A stretch of DNA of 10,717 nt from Nitrospinota bacterium. GTDB lineage: Bacteria; JAUXIQ01. The first letter of the stretch is position 1; the number at the start of each line of letters is the position of its first letter. The notes beneath the pieces are model-generated. The model did no database searches and was not told the origin of the DNA. It saw only the letters and a list, made by a program, of their open reading frames with translations. The translations under genes were made by a program, and so were the position numbers. The stretch is from positions 1-10,717 of the forward strand of contig JAUXIQ010000033.1 of the NCBI GenBank assembly GCA_030620925.1. Reading direction: 5' to 3'. Of the stretch, positions 1 through 6,928 are shown one piece after another.

Positions 1-297
1 ATCGATATGCTGGAAGGCGATAGGGCCAGGCACCTGGCATCGCAAATGATGATGCAGCAGGTGGATCTGGATGATTGGCAGCGAACCACAGAAGAATGTC
101 TCAAGCTGCTTGAAGAAAGAGCGGCCGAGCCGGGTGTATCCACGGTGGAAATGCTGAATAAAACCGCTCTCAAACTCAAAGAAGCGGAAAGCAGGGGAGA
201 GGAGATAGGTCCCCTGCTCAGGAAGCTTCAGGAATTACGCTCCAGGCTGAAAAGCGAAGGGAGCGAGCGGCAGCTCATCCGCATCGAACGCCGGTAG
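1..297 (+). CDS. dnaG: C-terminal end of a protein, probably DNA primase DnaG (5' truncated)
   Basis: The reading frame is open from the first base of the window, so this is the 3' end of a longer gene; the ATG at 7 is probably an internal methionine. The visible 98 residues are charged and helical, with no cysteines in a metal-binding pattern and no membrane segment. This resembles the helical C-terminal part of bacterial primases, which contacts the replicative helicase. The main support is position: dnaG directly upstream of rpoD in the same direction is a widespread bacterial arrangement (the macromolecular synthesis operon). The catalytic TOPRIM region lies outside the window, so the name is inferred from context. 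The stop codon TAG overlaps a candidate -35 element for rpoD. Confidence 0.55.
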   Translation: MDMLEGDRARHLASQMMMQQVDLDDWQRTTEECLKLLEERAAEPGVSTVEMLNKTALKLKEAESRGEEIGPLLRKLQELRSRLKSEGSERQLIRIERR

Positions 298-323
298 ACA
301 GGCATTATAAATATATTCATAAT
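295..323 (+). promoter_or_regulatory. Candidate sigma-70 type promoter for rpoD
   Basis: TAGACA at 295-300 (5 of 6 to the -35 consensus) and CATAAT at 318-323 (5 of 6 to the -10 consensus) are separated by exactly 17 bases. The -35 box includes the stop codon of the upstream gene. Predicted transcription would begin near 330, upstream of the rpoD start at 379. This would let rpoD be expressed apart from the primase gene. Confidence 0.5.
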
Positions 324-378
324 TTAAAGTCGTTCCTTATTGCTGAACGTTTTCACTTGGCTGGAGGTTACGCGGGAT

Positions 379-2106
379 ATGGCCAAAACAGAAGGTATGG
401 ACAAGGTAAAGCAACTCATTGCCATTGGGAGGGAAAAAGGATACCTCACTTACGAGGAGATCAATGACGTGCTTCCTCCCGAAATCGTTTCTCCTGAAGA
501 GATCGACGATATAATGATGACCTTCGGGGAAATGGATATCGACATCGTAGATTCAAGGCACAAAAAACAAAAGAGCGTCCCTCCCAAAAAGAAAGACGAG
601 GACAACCTTGATATAGAGCGCAGTCTGGGGATCCAATCCGAGCTCTCCGGCAAAACGGATGACCCGGTCAGGATGTATCTCAGAGAAATGGGCAGCATCC
701 CCCTGCTCACCAGGGGAGGTGAAGTAGTAATAGCTAAGAAAATAGAAGAAGGTCAGCAGGAAATAAAGAAAGCTGCACTAAATACCTGCCTCGCTGTGAG
801 AGAAGTGTTAAGCCTGGCCGATAAATTAAAACAGAACAAGAACGACCTTCGGGAACTCATCGATTTCAGCGATTACATGGAAAGCAGTAAGGATAAAAAG
901 CGTAGCGAATTACGGAAGATCAACCGGCTGGTAGGGGAGCTCAAACGCGATAATACCAGGCTGCTCAAACTGAAGAAGGAAAATTCCGGGAACAGCACGG
1001 TAGAGGCCGATCAGAAAATAAGGGATAAAATGGCCGAATGCCTGAACCAGTTAAACCTGAAGCCCTTCCTTATCGACAGAATAGCGACCAAGCTGGAGAT
1101 TCTGAAAGAAAGGATGAACCAAAGCGTCAAGGAGATAGAAGGGGCTCTGAATCAAATAGGCATGTCGCAGGAAGAGCTGAGAAAGGTCCTGCGAAATAAG
1201 GATAATAAAAATGCGGATGTTCAAATACCCTCCCATCTCAGCAGAGAAAAACTCCTGGAAGTCGACCGCAGAATCCGCAACTCCAGGAGAAAGATGAAGC
1301 GCACAGAAACAGAAGCAGACCTCACCGAAGAGCAGTTGAAGGATATTCTCCAAGCCGTGGCAAAAGGGAAATCGAAGGAGAAGATGGCCAAGAAAGAGCT
1401 TGCCGAAGCCAACTTGAGGCTGGTGGTGAGCATAGCCAAGAAATATACCAACCGCGGCCTGCAGTTCCTGGACCTCATCCAGGAAGGCAACATAGGGCTG
1501 ATGAAAGCAGTGGAGAAATTCGAGTATCAGAGAGGATATAAGTTCAGCACCTACGCCACCTGGTGGATCAGGCAGGCAATAACCAGGGCCATCGCCGACC
1601 AGGCACGAACCATTCGCATCCCGGTCCATATGATCGAGACAATCAACAAGCTCATCCGCACCTCACGGGTGCTGGTGCAAGAAATCGGCCGAGAACCTAC
1701 CCCAGAAGAGATCGCCCTCAAGATGGATATACCCGCGGAGCGGGTGAGAAACGTGCTCAAGATAGCCAAAGAACCGATTTCCCTGGAGACACCCATAGGC
1801 GAGGAAGAGGATAGCCACCTGGGCGACTTCATCGAAGACAAGAAAGTCATCGCTCCCGCGGAGGCGGTGGTAAAATCGGACCTCGAAGACAAGGTGCAGC
1901 TGGTCCTGGAGACCCTCACCGCCAGAGAGGAGAAAGTGCTCAGGAAGCGTTTCGGCATAGGGGTCGACTCAGAGCATACACTTGAGGAAGTGGGGCAGGA
2001 TTTCGACGTCACCAGGGAGCGAATCAGGCAGATAGAGGCCAAATCGATCAGAAAACTCAGGCATCCCAGCAGAAGCAAAAAACTTAAAAGTTTCGTGGAA
2101 TATTAA
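379..2106 (+). CDS. rpoD: RNA polymerase primary sigma factor (sigma-70 family)
   Basis: This is the housekeeping sigma factor that directs RNA polymerase to -35/-10 promoters. With the start at ATG 379 it has 575 residues. Region 1.1 covers roughly residues 7-58. Region 1.2 begins near residue 94 with [12 protein letters not shown] long, highly charged non-conserved segment runs from about 126 to 340. Region 2 starts near 341 ([20 protein letters not shown]), and the -10 melting/recognition part [13 protein letters not shown] is at about 389. Region 4 starts near 513, and its -35 recognition helix-turn-helix ([20 protein letters not shown]) at about 534. The family's C-terminal [13 protein letters not shown] is present. 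ATG 379 is preferred over the in-frame TTG at 340 because GGAGG at 363-367 sits 11 bases upstream of it and because the candidate promoter would start transcription near 330. The full set of regions, including 1.1, marks a group 1 factor rather than an alternative sigma. Confidence 0.97.
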   Translation: MAKTEGMDKVKQLIAIGREKGYLTYEEINDVLPPEIVSPEEIDDIMMTFGEMDIDIVDSRHKKQKSVPPKKKDEDNLDIERSLGIQSELSGKTDDPVRMYLREMGSIPLLTRGGEVVIAKKIEEGQQEIKKAALNTCLAVREVLSLADKLKQNKNDLRELIDFSDYMESSKDKKRSELRKINRLVGELKRDNTRLLKLKKENSGNSTVEADQKIRDKMAECLNQLNLKPFLIDRIATKLEILKERMNQSVKEIEGALNQIGMSQEELRKVLRNKDNKNADVQIPSHLSREKLLEVDRRIRNSRRKMKRTETEADLTEEQLKDILQAVAKGKSKEKMAKKELAEANLRLVVSIAKKYTNRGLQFLDLIQEGNIGLMKAVEKFEYQRGYKFSTYATWWIRQAITRAIADQARTIRIPVHMIETINKLIRTSRVLVQEIGREPTPEEIALKMDIPAERVRNVLKIAKEPISLETPIGEEEDSHLGDFIEDKKVIAPAEAVVKSDLEDKVQLVLETLTAREEKVLRKRFGIGVDSEHTLEEVGQDFDVTRERIRQIEAKSIRKLRHPSRSKKLKSFVEY

Positions 2107-2136
2107 GGACCCGAAGAGGCAGGATAACTTTTTGCC

Positions 2137-2165
2137 TTGACACCGCTCACACCTTAATATATCTA
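2137..2165 (+). promoter_or_regulatory. Candidate promoter for the tRNA gene
   Basis: A perfect -35 hexamer TTGACA lies at 2137-2142, downstream of the rpoD stop and about 45 bases before the tRNA 5' end. The -10 element is less certain. TATCTA at 2160-2165 has ideal 17-base spacing but only three matches. TATATC at 2158-2163 has four matches with 15-base spacing, and TACAAT at 2164-2169 has five matches but 21-base spacing. The -35 box is the strong part of this call. Confidence 0.55.
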
Positions 2166-2186
2166 CAATGCCAGGGTATACTGTGT

Positions 2187-2262
2187 GGGCCCATAGCTCA
2201 GATGGAAGAGCCACCGGCTCATAACCGGTAGGTCCCTGGTTCGAGGCCAGGTGGGCCCACCA
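2187..2262 (+). tRNA. tRNA-Met (anticodon CAT)
   Basis: The 76-base sequence folds as a full cloverleaf. The acceptor stem GGGCCCA (2187-2193) pairs perfectly with TGGGCCC (2252-2258), followed by discriminator A and an encoded CCA. The D stem is GCTC/GAGC. The anticodon stem ACCGG/CCGGT encloses the loop CTCATAA with anticodon CAT at 2220-2222. The T stem CCTGG/CCAGG encloses TTCGAGG. The G1-C72 pair argues against initiator tRNA, which usually has a mismatch there, so elongator Met is most likely. A tRNA-Ile whose CAT anticodon is modified to lysidine cannot be excluded by eye. It has its own upstream -35 element and its own downstream terminator, so it is probably a one-gene unit. Confidence 0.96.
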
Positions 2263-2281
2263 TTAAATCATGGTGGTCGAT

Positions 2282-2313
2282 AAGTGCATTGACATGATGC
2301 ACTTTTCTTTTTT
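2282..2313 (+). terminator. Rho-independent terminator of the tRNA gene
   Basis: A perfect 8-base-pair stem, AAGTGCAT (2282-2289) with ATGCACTT (2297-2304), has a 7-base loop and is followed by the T-rich run TTCTTTTTT (2305-2313). It begins 20 bases after the encoded CCA of the tRNA. Its position shows that the next gene must start downstream of it rather than at the in-frame ATG 2270. Confidence 0.8.
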
Positions 2314-2326
2314 CGGAGACTTCCGT

Positions 2327-3031
2327 GTGAACATCGATGTTCAGCTCCTGATAAACCTGCAGTCCGTCGATCTGAAGATAGCCATGCTCAAGGGAGAAAT
2401 CGACGCTGTCCCCGGTGAAATAGAAGAGCTCAGGCAAGAATTTCTCAAGGCACAAAAAGATCTGCAAGACCTCCTGGATGAGATGGACCAGGACGAACAA
2501 AAGAGAAAGTCTCTGGAACGCACCGTGGAAGACGAGAAAGAGGCGCTGGCTAAATCCAAACTTAAGATCCCAGAGGTTAAAACCAACAAAGAATATACCG
2601 CCCTCCTCTCCGAAATCGAGAATATGGAGAAGACCATATACGACACCGAAGATGAAATTCTCAACCTTATGGAGTTAATGGAAGAGAAGACGACATTAAA
2701 AAAAGAGAACGAAGGGGTGGTAAAGAGAGAAAATGAACATTTCAATAAACTGAAAGACCAGAAGGAAAAAGAGCTTGCAGAGTTTAACGGCGGGCTTGAA
2801 GTAGAAACCACCAAAAGGGAGCAGCTTGCCGACGGTATAAAGAGACCCCTCCTGGAACAATACGAAAGACTGAAACAGGCAAGGAACGGCATAGCCGTGA
2901 TGAACGTGGTGGAAAGCGTCTGCCAGGGATGCCACATGACCATCCCCCCCCAGGTTGTGGCGGAAATTATGACGGGAGAAGAAGTGATAAACTGCGAACA
3001 CTGCAACAGGATACTTTTCATCACCCCCTGA
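2327..3031 (+). CDS. Coiled-coil protein with C-terminal C4 zinc ribbon (COG1579 type)
   Basis: The protein has 234 residues. From about residue 5 to 190 it is almost entirely charged heptad-like helix, so a long antiparallel coiled coil is expected. It ends in a C4 zinc ribbon: C199-x2-C202 and C223-x2-C226, within CQGCHMTIPP and NCEHCNR. This layout matches the COG1579 / zf-RING_7 family, proposed to bind nucleic acid or act in RNA-related processes; its exact role is not established. GTG 2327 is chosen as start because GGAG at 2315-2318 lies 8 bases upstream. The in-frame ATG 2270 would sit 8 bases after the tRNA and make the tRNA terminator hairpin part of the coding region. No signal peptide or membrane segment is seen, so the protein is cytoplasmic. 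It is followed 82 bases later by the RNase H gene in the same direction. Confidence 0.88.
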   Translation: MNIDVQLLINLQSVDLKIAMLKGEIDAVPGEIEELRQEFLKAQKDLQDLLDEMDQDEQKRKSLERTVEDEKEALAKSKLKIPEVKTNKEYTALLSEIENMEKTIYDTEDEILNLMELMEEKTTLKKENEGVVKRENEHFNKLKDQKEKELAEFNGGLEVETTKREQLADGIKRPLLEQYERLKQARNGIAVMNVVESVCQGCHMTIPPQVVAEIMTGEEVINCEHCNRILFITP

Positions 3032-3113
3032 ACTTCCACCTCCACCCCGCCCCTAAAAAGATAGTGTGAACGGATACCGGGGAGTATATATTCTATAGTA
3101 AGGAGAAACCAGA

Positions 3114-3695
3114 CTGTCACCCAAGAAACCCGAGAAGAAACCTGTAAGACGAGAACAGTATGCCAATATTCTCAAAGCTCTTGCTAAGAGCAGCGTCATC
3201 AACAAAATCGCTAAAACCGAACTTCAGGCTGACCCCAAGGAGGTGAAAAAGGCTCTTCTAGAAGGGGCGAAGGCCCTGCATCCAAAGTTAAAGAAGCTGA
3301 GGGCTTTTATAGATGGTGGCTCCAGGGGAAACCCTGGCAAAGCAGGTGCGGGGGTGGTGATATATGACGAAAAAGGAGAGGTGCTGGAGGAAAAATCAGT
3401 ATACCTGGGTGAGACCACGAACAACGTCGCCGAATACAGAGCTTTACTCATTGCACTTCAAATGGCAGAAAAAAGAGGAGCGGAAGAGCTCGAGGTCTTC
3501 GCGGACTCGGAGCTCGTCGTCAAACAGATAAGCGGGAAGTACAAGGTTAAAAATCCGGCCCTGATAGTACTTTACAAGGAAGCCAGGGAGCGGATAATCA
3601 ACCTTAAACGCTTTCAGATCACTCACATTCCCCGAAAGGAGAACAGTATTGCCGACAGGCTGGCCAACATGGCCATAGACATGGTGTCGGAGTAG
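3114..3695 (+). CDS. RNase HI-family protein with N-terminal helical extension; probable CTG start
   Basis: RNase HI cleaves the RNA strand of RNA-DNA hybrids. The catalytic DEDD set is intact: D67 in FIDGGSRGNPG, E107 in NNVAEYRAL, D131 in VFADSELVVKQ and D181 in SIADRLANMA. The basic handle region of the E. coli enzyme is reduced, as in the compact RnhA-like/YpdQ family. The frame is open back to a stop at 3099-3101. The only well-placed start is CTG 3114, 8 bases after AAGGAG at 3100-3105. It gives a 193-residue protein with about 60 extra lysine-rich helical residues before the fold. The conventional alternative GTG 3243 gives 150 residues, but its AAGGAG directly abuts the start codon, which is poor spacing. 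The stop codon lies inside the first helix of the RNase P RNA gene. The fold and active site are certain; the start is not. Confidence 0.85.
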   Translation: MSPKKPEKKPVRREQYANILKALAKSSVINKIAKTELQADPKEVKKALLEGAKALHPKLKKLRAFIDGGSRGNPGKAGAGVVIYDEKGEVLEEKSVYLGETTNNVAEYRALLIALQMAEKRGAEELEVFADSELVVKQISGKYKVKNPALIVLYKEARERIINLKRFQITHIPRKENSIADRLANMAIDMVSE

Positions 3696-4058
3696 GCTTG
3701 ATGGCCGCCGGTACCCAGTAAGGGTGTCCGGAGGAAAGTCCGAGCTCCGCAGAGCAGGGTGCTGGATAACGTCCAGCGGGGGCGACCCCAGGGATAGTGC
3801 CACAGAGAACAGACCGCCGGCCCCTCAGGGGGCAGGTAAGGGTGAAACGGTGAGGTAAGAGCTCACCAGCGGTCCGGGTGACCGGGCCGGCTAGGTAAAC
3901 CCCACCCGGAGCAAGACCAAATAGGAGGGCGTTCGAGGGTTGCTCGCCCGAGTCCTCGGGTAAGGTCGCTGGAGACGCCGTGCAAGCGGCGCCCCAGATA
4001 AATGGCCATCCCCCCGGAAAGCTCGGGGGAACAGAACTCGGCTTACAGCCTGCTCCGA
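3687..4058 (+). ncRNA. rnpB: RNase P RNA, bacterial type A
   Basis: This is the catalytic RNA that cuts the 5' leader from tRNA precursors. The conserved core is plain. GAGGAAAGTCCGAGC at 3731-3745 is the 5' strand of helix P4 with its flank, matched by ACAGAACTCGGCTTACAG near 4031-4048. AGGGTGAAACGGTGAGGTAAGAGC lies near 3839, CCACCCGGAGCAAGACCAAATAGG near 3902, and the GGTAAG that binds the tRNA CCA end near 3959. The ends are set by helix P1: TCGGAGTAGGCT at 3687-3698 pairs with AGCCTGCTCCGA at 4047-4058, twelve pairs with one G-U. A GC hairpin (CCCCCG/CGGGGG, about 4013-4031) lies just before the 3' P4 strand. The gene overlaps the last nine bases of the RNase H gene. I see no strong promoter immediately upstream, so it may share a transcript or use a weak promoter within the RNase H gene. 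Confidence 0.96.
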
Positions 4059-4070
4059 TTCTTCTTTTTT
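4059..4070 (+). terminator. T-rich run at the 3' end of rnpB, possible termination point
   Basis: The sequence TTCTTCTTTTTT follows directly on the 3' strand of helix P1. There is no good local hairpin just before it, but the 12-pair P1 helix, closed by long-range pairing with the RNA 5' end, would present a stem next to a U-run. Whether transcription stops here or at the hairpin near 4206 is not decided by sequence alone. Confidence 0.35.
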
Positions 4071-4134
4071 GGAAGCAGCGCCTTCCGGGCACGAAGTTTA
4101 GACAGGCAAACACAGAAGTTTGGGTGGGAGCGTC

Positions 4135-4151
4135 CCCCGCGGAACGCGGGG
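4135..4151. other. GC-rich perfect hairpin between the convergent rnpB and adenosyltransferase genes
   Basis: CCCCGCG (4135-4141) pairs with CGCGGGG (4145-4151) around a GAA loop. Only a short TTT follows on the + strand and no T-run on the - strand, so it is not a standard terminator. It lies in a non-coding stretch (4071-4216) between two convergent genes, where it could help block read-through or be an RNA 3'-end structure. Confidence 0.5.
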
Positions 4152-4205
4152 TTTCAAAATGCCCCCGCACAATTTTTTTAAGATTCCCCCCGACGAGTCC
4201 AATCG

Positions 4206-4241
4206 CCGCGCTCGGTTCAGCGCGGTTTCTCTTCCTTTTTT
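4206..4241 (+). terminator. Intrinsic terminator for + strand transcripts, overlapping the 3' end of the opposing gene
   Basis: The stem CCGCGCT (4206-4212) / AGCGCGG (4219-4225) with a 6-base loop is followed by TTTCTCTTCCTTTTTT (4226-4241). On the + strand this has terminator form and would stop read-through from rnpB. The T-rich run is also the lysine/glutamate-rich tail (GKKEEKPR) of the adenosyltransferase on the - strand, and the stem spans its stop codon. Read on the - strand the stem has no T-run after it. Confidence 0.5.
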
Positions 4242-4774
4242 CCCAGCCATTCAACCTCCTCCACCCCGTCCATCCAGTTAGCCATACGGGCCATGGCGTA
4301 GAGAAGATCAGAGAGCCTGTTCATGTATTTCTTCAGCTCCTCCCGCACCACATCCCGAGCGGCCAGCGCCACTACCTGGCGCTCCGCTCTGCGGCAGACC
4401 GTTCTGGCCAGATGAAGGAAGGCGGCCGCCTCTCCCCCGCCGGGGAGTATAAACCGCCTCAAGGGCTTGAGCTGATTCATAAACTCATCGATGTAAGCTT
4501 CCAGCTCTTCGATCCGCTGCTGGCTCACGGCGGGGATGACATCGCTTCCCTTGCCCGGAGAGGCCAGCTCCGCCCCCACTTTGAAGAGGTCCCGCTGGAT
4601 GCCATCGATTACCTCTGTGAGCCGGCCCCTGCTGCGAGTCCTGGCAACACCCAGCACGGCATTAAGCTCGTCCACGGCGCCGTAAGCCGCCACCCGACTG
4701 GAATCCTTGGCTACCCTGGTTCCGTCGAAAAGACTGGTCTCCCCCTTATCTCCTCCCTTGGTGTATATGGGCAT
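4217..4774 (-). CDS. ATP:cob(I)alamin adenosyltransferase, PduO type
   Basis: The enzyme transfers the adenosyl group of ATP to cob(I)alamin to make coenzyme B12 (adenosylcobalamin). It has 185 residues, normal for a single-domain PduO enzyme. Visible motifs are the N-terminal ATP loop TKGGDKGETSL (residues 5-15), the YGAVDELNA helix, FILPGGGEAAAFLHLARTVCRRAER in the second half and NRLSDLLYAMAR near the end, all in family order. ATG 4774 is preferred over the in-frame ATG 4780 because AAAGGA lies 5 bases before the former and directly abuts the latter. The protein ends in a lysine-rich tail. It is the last gene of the - strand block, 76 bases after the ferredoxin. Its product would supply an adenosylcobalamin enzyme such as methylmalonyl-CoA mutase, which would fit the acyl-CoA dehydrogenase upstream, but no such mutase is in the window. 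Confidence 0.93.
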   Translation of the reverse strand: MPIYTKGGDKGETSLFDGTRVAKDSSRVAAYGAVDELNAVLGVARTRSRGRLTEVIDGIQRDLFKVGAELASPGKGSDVIPAVSQQRIEELEAYIDEFMNQLKPLRRFILPGGGEAAAFLHLARTVCRRAERQVVALAARDVVREELKKYMNRLSDLLYAMARMANWMDGVEEVEWLGKKEEKPR

Positions 4775-4850
4775 GATCATCCTTTCAAAGTTTCCGGCTC
4801 CGGCAGCCTCCCCGCAAGACCCGGCTTCAACCGTTGATGCGGGTTAAAGA

Positions 4851-5135
<285 letters not shown>

Positions 5136-5188
5136 CTATAGGCGTTCACATCATCAGATCGCCCTCTCCATCAACTCAAGGTTATCAT

Positions 5189-5680
5189 CTACTTACGGTT
5201 TTTGAGGAAAAGCTCTGTCTCCTTCCCTTCCCAGTCCTCCAAAAGCTTGTCTATTTCGAATACCCACTTCCGGGTGTCGTTAATGACCAGTTCATAGGTA
5301 TCGCTGAGGACAATGGCCTCCACGGGGCAGGCCTCTTCGCACATGCCGCACAGGATACAGCGCCCCATGTCTATCTCGAAGGATACTGGGGTCCGCTCCC
5401 AGCTCAACTCCTCGGTCTCCTCCGCCTGGAGGGTTATGGCATGGGGCGGGCATACCGCCGCGCACAATCCGCAGGCGACGCATTTAGGGTGCCCCTCCTT
5501 ATCCTTCACCAGCTTGGGAAACCCGCGGAAGCGGGGGCCGGGCTCCGGCTTCTCCTCCGGATACTGCATGGTAAACTTCGGCCACATGAACAGGTGCTTC
5601 AAGGTAATGGACAATCCCTTAACGATAGCCGGCAGATAAAGCTTCTCCCAGAAGCTCAACTCCTTGTACTGAATCTTCAT
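5189..5680 (-). CDS. nuoI: NADH-quinone oxidoreductase subunit I (two 4Fe-4S clusters)
   Basis: NuoI carries clusters N6a and N6b, which pass electrons along the peripheral arm of complex I to NuoB. The protein has 163 residues. The N-terminal amphipathic part (residues 1-40, including KGLSITLKHLFMWPKFTMQYPE) is typical of the family and lies on the membrane surface. The two cluster motifs are C67-x2-C70-x2-C73-x3-C77-P and C108-x2-C111-x2-C114-x3-C118-P. FRGFP preceding the first motif also matches NuoI. ATG 5680 has GAGGA about 9 bases upstream. It follows nuoD by 28 bases, with no room for nuoH, which normally lies between them. The ferredoxin gene follows 89 bases later. Confidence 0.93.
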   Translation of the reverse strand: MKIQYKELSFWEKLYLPAIVKGLSITLKHLFMWPKFTMQYPEEKPEPGPRFRGFPKLVKDKEGHPKCVACGLCAAVCPPHAITLQAEETEELSWERTPVSFEIDMGRCILCGMCEEACPVEAIVLSDTYELVINDTRKWVFEIDKLLEDWEGKETELFLKNRK

Positions 5681-5708
5681 GCCTCTACATCCTCGTTTTC
5701 AAGACCGG

Positions 5709-6905
5709 CTATTTATCCACTTCGCCCATCACCAGGTCCATGCTGCCGATGATGGCTATGGCGTCGGCCAACATTCCGCCCCTCACCATGTGCGGGAAAG
5801 CCTGGAGGTTGATCATGGAAGGAGAGCGTATCCTCATCCGGTATGCCTTGGGCTCTCCATCGCTCACGATATAAAATCCCAGTTCCCCCTTGGGGTTCTC
5901 GATGGCCGAATAGACTTCTCCCACCGGCGGCTCGAAACCCTGGGACATGAGCTTGAACTGATGGATCAACTCCTCCATGGAGGTTAATACCTTACCCTTG
6001 GTGGGCAGAACGATTTTCGGCATATCAGCGTTTACAGGGCCGGCAGGTAATTGGTTCAGGGCCTGTTCCACCACGCGTGCGCTCTGCCGCATCTCCTCCA
6101 TTCTGACCAGATACCTGTCCAGCGAATCTCCATTAGTGCCCACGGGAACGTCGAAATCGAAGCGGTCGTATACCAGGTAAGGGTTCGCTTTCCTCAAATC
6201 GTGCTCCACGCCGGAGGCCCGGAGGTTGGGGCCTGTCAAGCCATACTGAACGGCATCCTCCCCAGAAATCACCCCTACCCCTTTGCATCGGTCCACCCAG
6301 ATCCTGTTTCTGGTGAGGAGCGCTTCCATCTCGTCCACCGCCGATGGGAAGTCATTCAGAAAAGTCCTTACGTCTTCCCCGAACCCATCGTACAGGTCCA
6401 TGACCACGCCCCCCACCCTCATGTAGCTGGTGGTGAGCCTGGTTCCCGTGAGTTTCTCGAAGATATCGTAAAGCTTCTCCCGCTCCCGAAACCCCCACAG
6501 GAAAACGGTGAACGCGCCCAGATCGAGGGCCATGATCCCCATGCCCAGCAGGTGTGCGGAGATTCTGGCCAGTTCGCAGCAGATTACCCGTATATATTTT
6601 GTCCGCTCCGGCACTTCGATGTCCAAGAGCTTTTCCACCGCCATCACGTAAGCGGTGTTGTTGGAGAGTGGAGCAAGGTAGTCCAGCCGGTCGGTATAGG
6701 GGATATACTGGTGAAAAGTTCTATCCTCACCTATCTTCTCGTAGCCGCGGTGCAGGTAGCCGATGTGAGGGACGGCGTTCACCACCACCTCCCCGTCCAG
6801 CTCCAGCACCACCCTCAACACCCCGTGCGTCCCGGGGTGCTGGGGGCCCAAGTTCAGAAACATATGCTCAGTGCGCAGCGTCCGGGCCTGCTCCGTTTCC
6901 GCCAT
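5709..6905 (-). CDS. nuoD: NADH-quinone oxidoreductase subunit D (49 kDa type)
   Basis: NuoD forms the quinone-reduction site of complex I with NuoB. The protein has 398 residues, the usual length for an unfused NuoD, so no NuoC domain is attached. Signature segments are LGPQHPGTHGVLRV (residues 19-32), HIGYLHRGYEK (47-57), the central RVGGV and the C-terminal GSMDLVMGEVDK. The two quinone ligands known from Thermus complex I (His38 and Tyr87) correspond to H27 and Y76 by motif alignment and are both present. The paired CxxC nickel ligands of related group 4 hydrogenase large subunits are absent, so this is a respiratory-type subunit. ATG 6905 has GGAGGTG about 8 bases upstream. It starts 23 bases after the nuoB stop, so the two are surely cotranscribed. 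nuoC is missing from its usual place between them. Confidence 0.96.
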   Translation of the reverse strand: MAETEQARTLRTEHMFLNLGPQHPGTHGVLRVVLELDGEVVVNAVPHIGYLHRGYEKIGEDRTFHQYIPYTDRLDYLAPLSNNTAYVMAVEKLLDIEVPERTKYIRVICCELARISAHLLGMGIMALDLGAFTVFLWGFREREKLYDIFEKLTGTRLTTSYMRVGGVVMDLYDGFGEDVRTFLNDFPSAVDEMEALLTRNRIWVDRCKGVGVISGEDAVQYGLTGPNLRASGVEHDLRKANPYLVYDRFDFDVPVGTNGDSLDRYLVRMEEMRQSARVVEQALNQLPAGPVNADMPKIVLPTKGKVLTSMEELIHQFKLMSQGFEPPVGEVYSAIENPKGELGFYIVSDGEPKAYRMRIRSPSMINLQAFPHMVRGGMLADAIAIIGSMDLVMGEVDK

Positions 6906-6928
6906 CCCTTAGCACCTCCGCCTTCAGA

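Noticed and set aside
2341-3120. Long - strand open frame (259 codons) opposite the zinc-ribbon gene
   Set aside because: It is serine-rich antisense of a coiled-coil gene; the + strand protein has intact zinc ligands and a good start.
3980-4837. Long + strand open frame (285 codons) across the rnpB 3' end and the adenosyltransferase gene
   Set aside because: It runs through the RNase P RNA and antisense to a clear PduO-type gene; its sequence is low-complexity proline/histidine-rich and lacks a ribosome binding site.
4775-4850. Cobalamin riboswitch upstream of the adenosyltransferase
   Set aside because: The 76-base spacer is too short and I see no B12-box sequence; it holds only a simple stem.
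5709-6905. nuoD as a group 4 NiFe hydrogenase large subunit
   Set aside because: The N- and C-terminal CxxC nickel ligands are absent, while the complex I quinone ligands and the GEVDK end are present.
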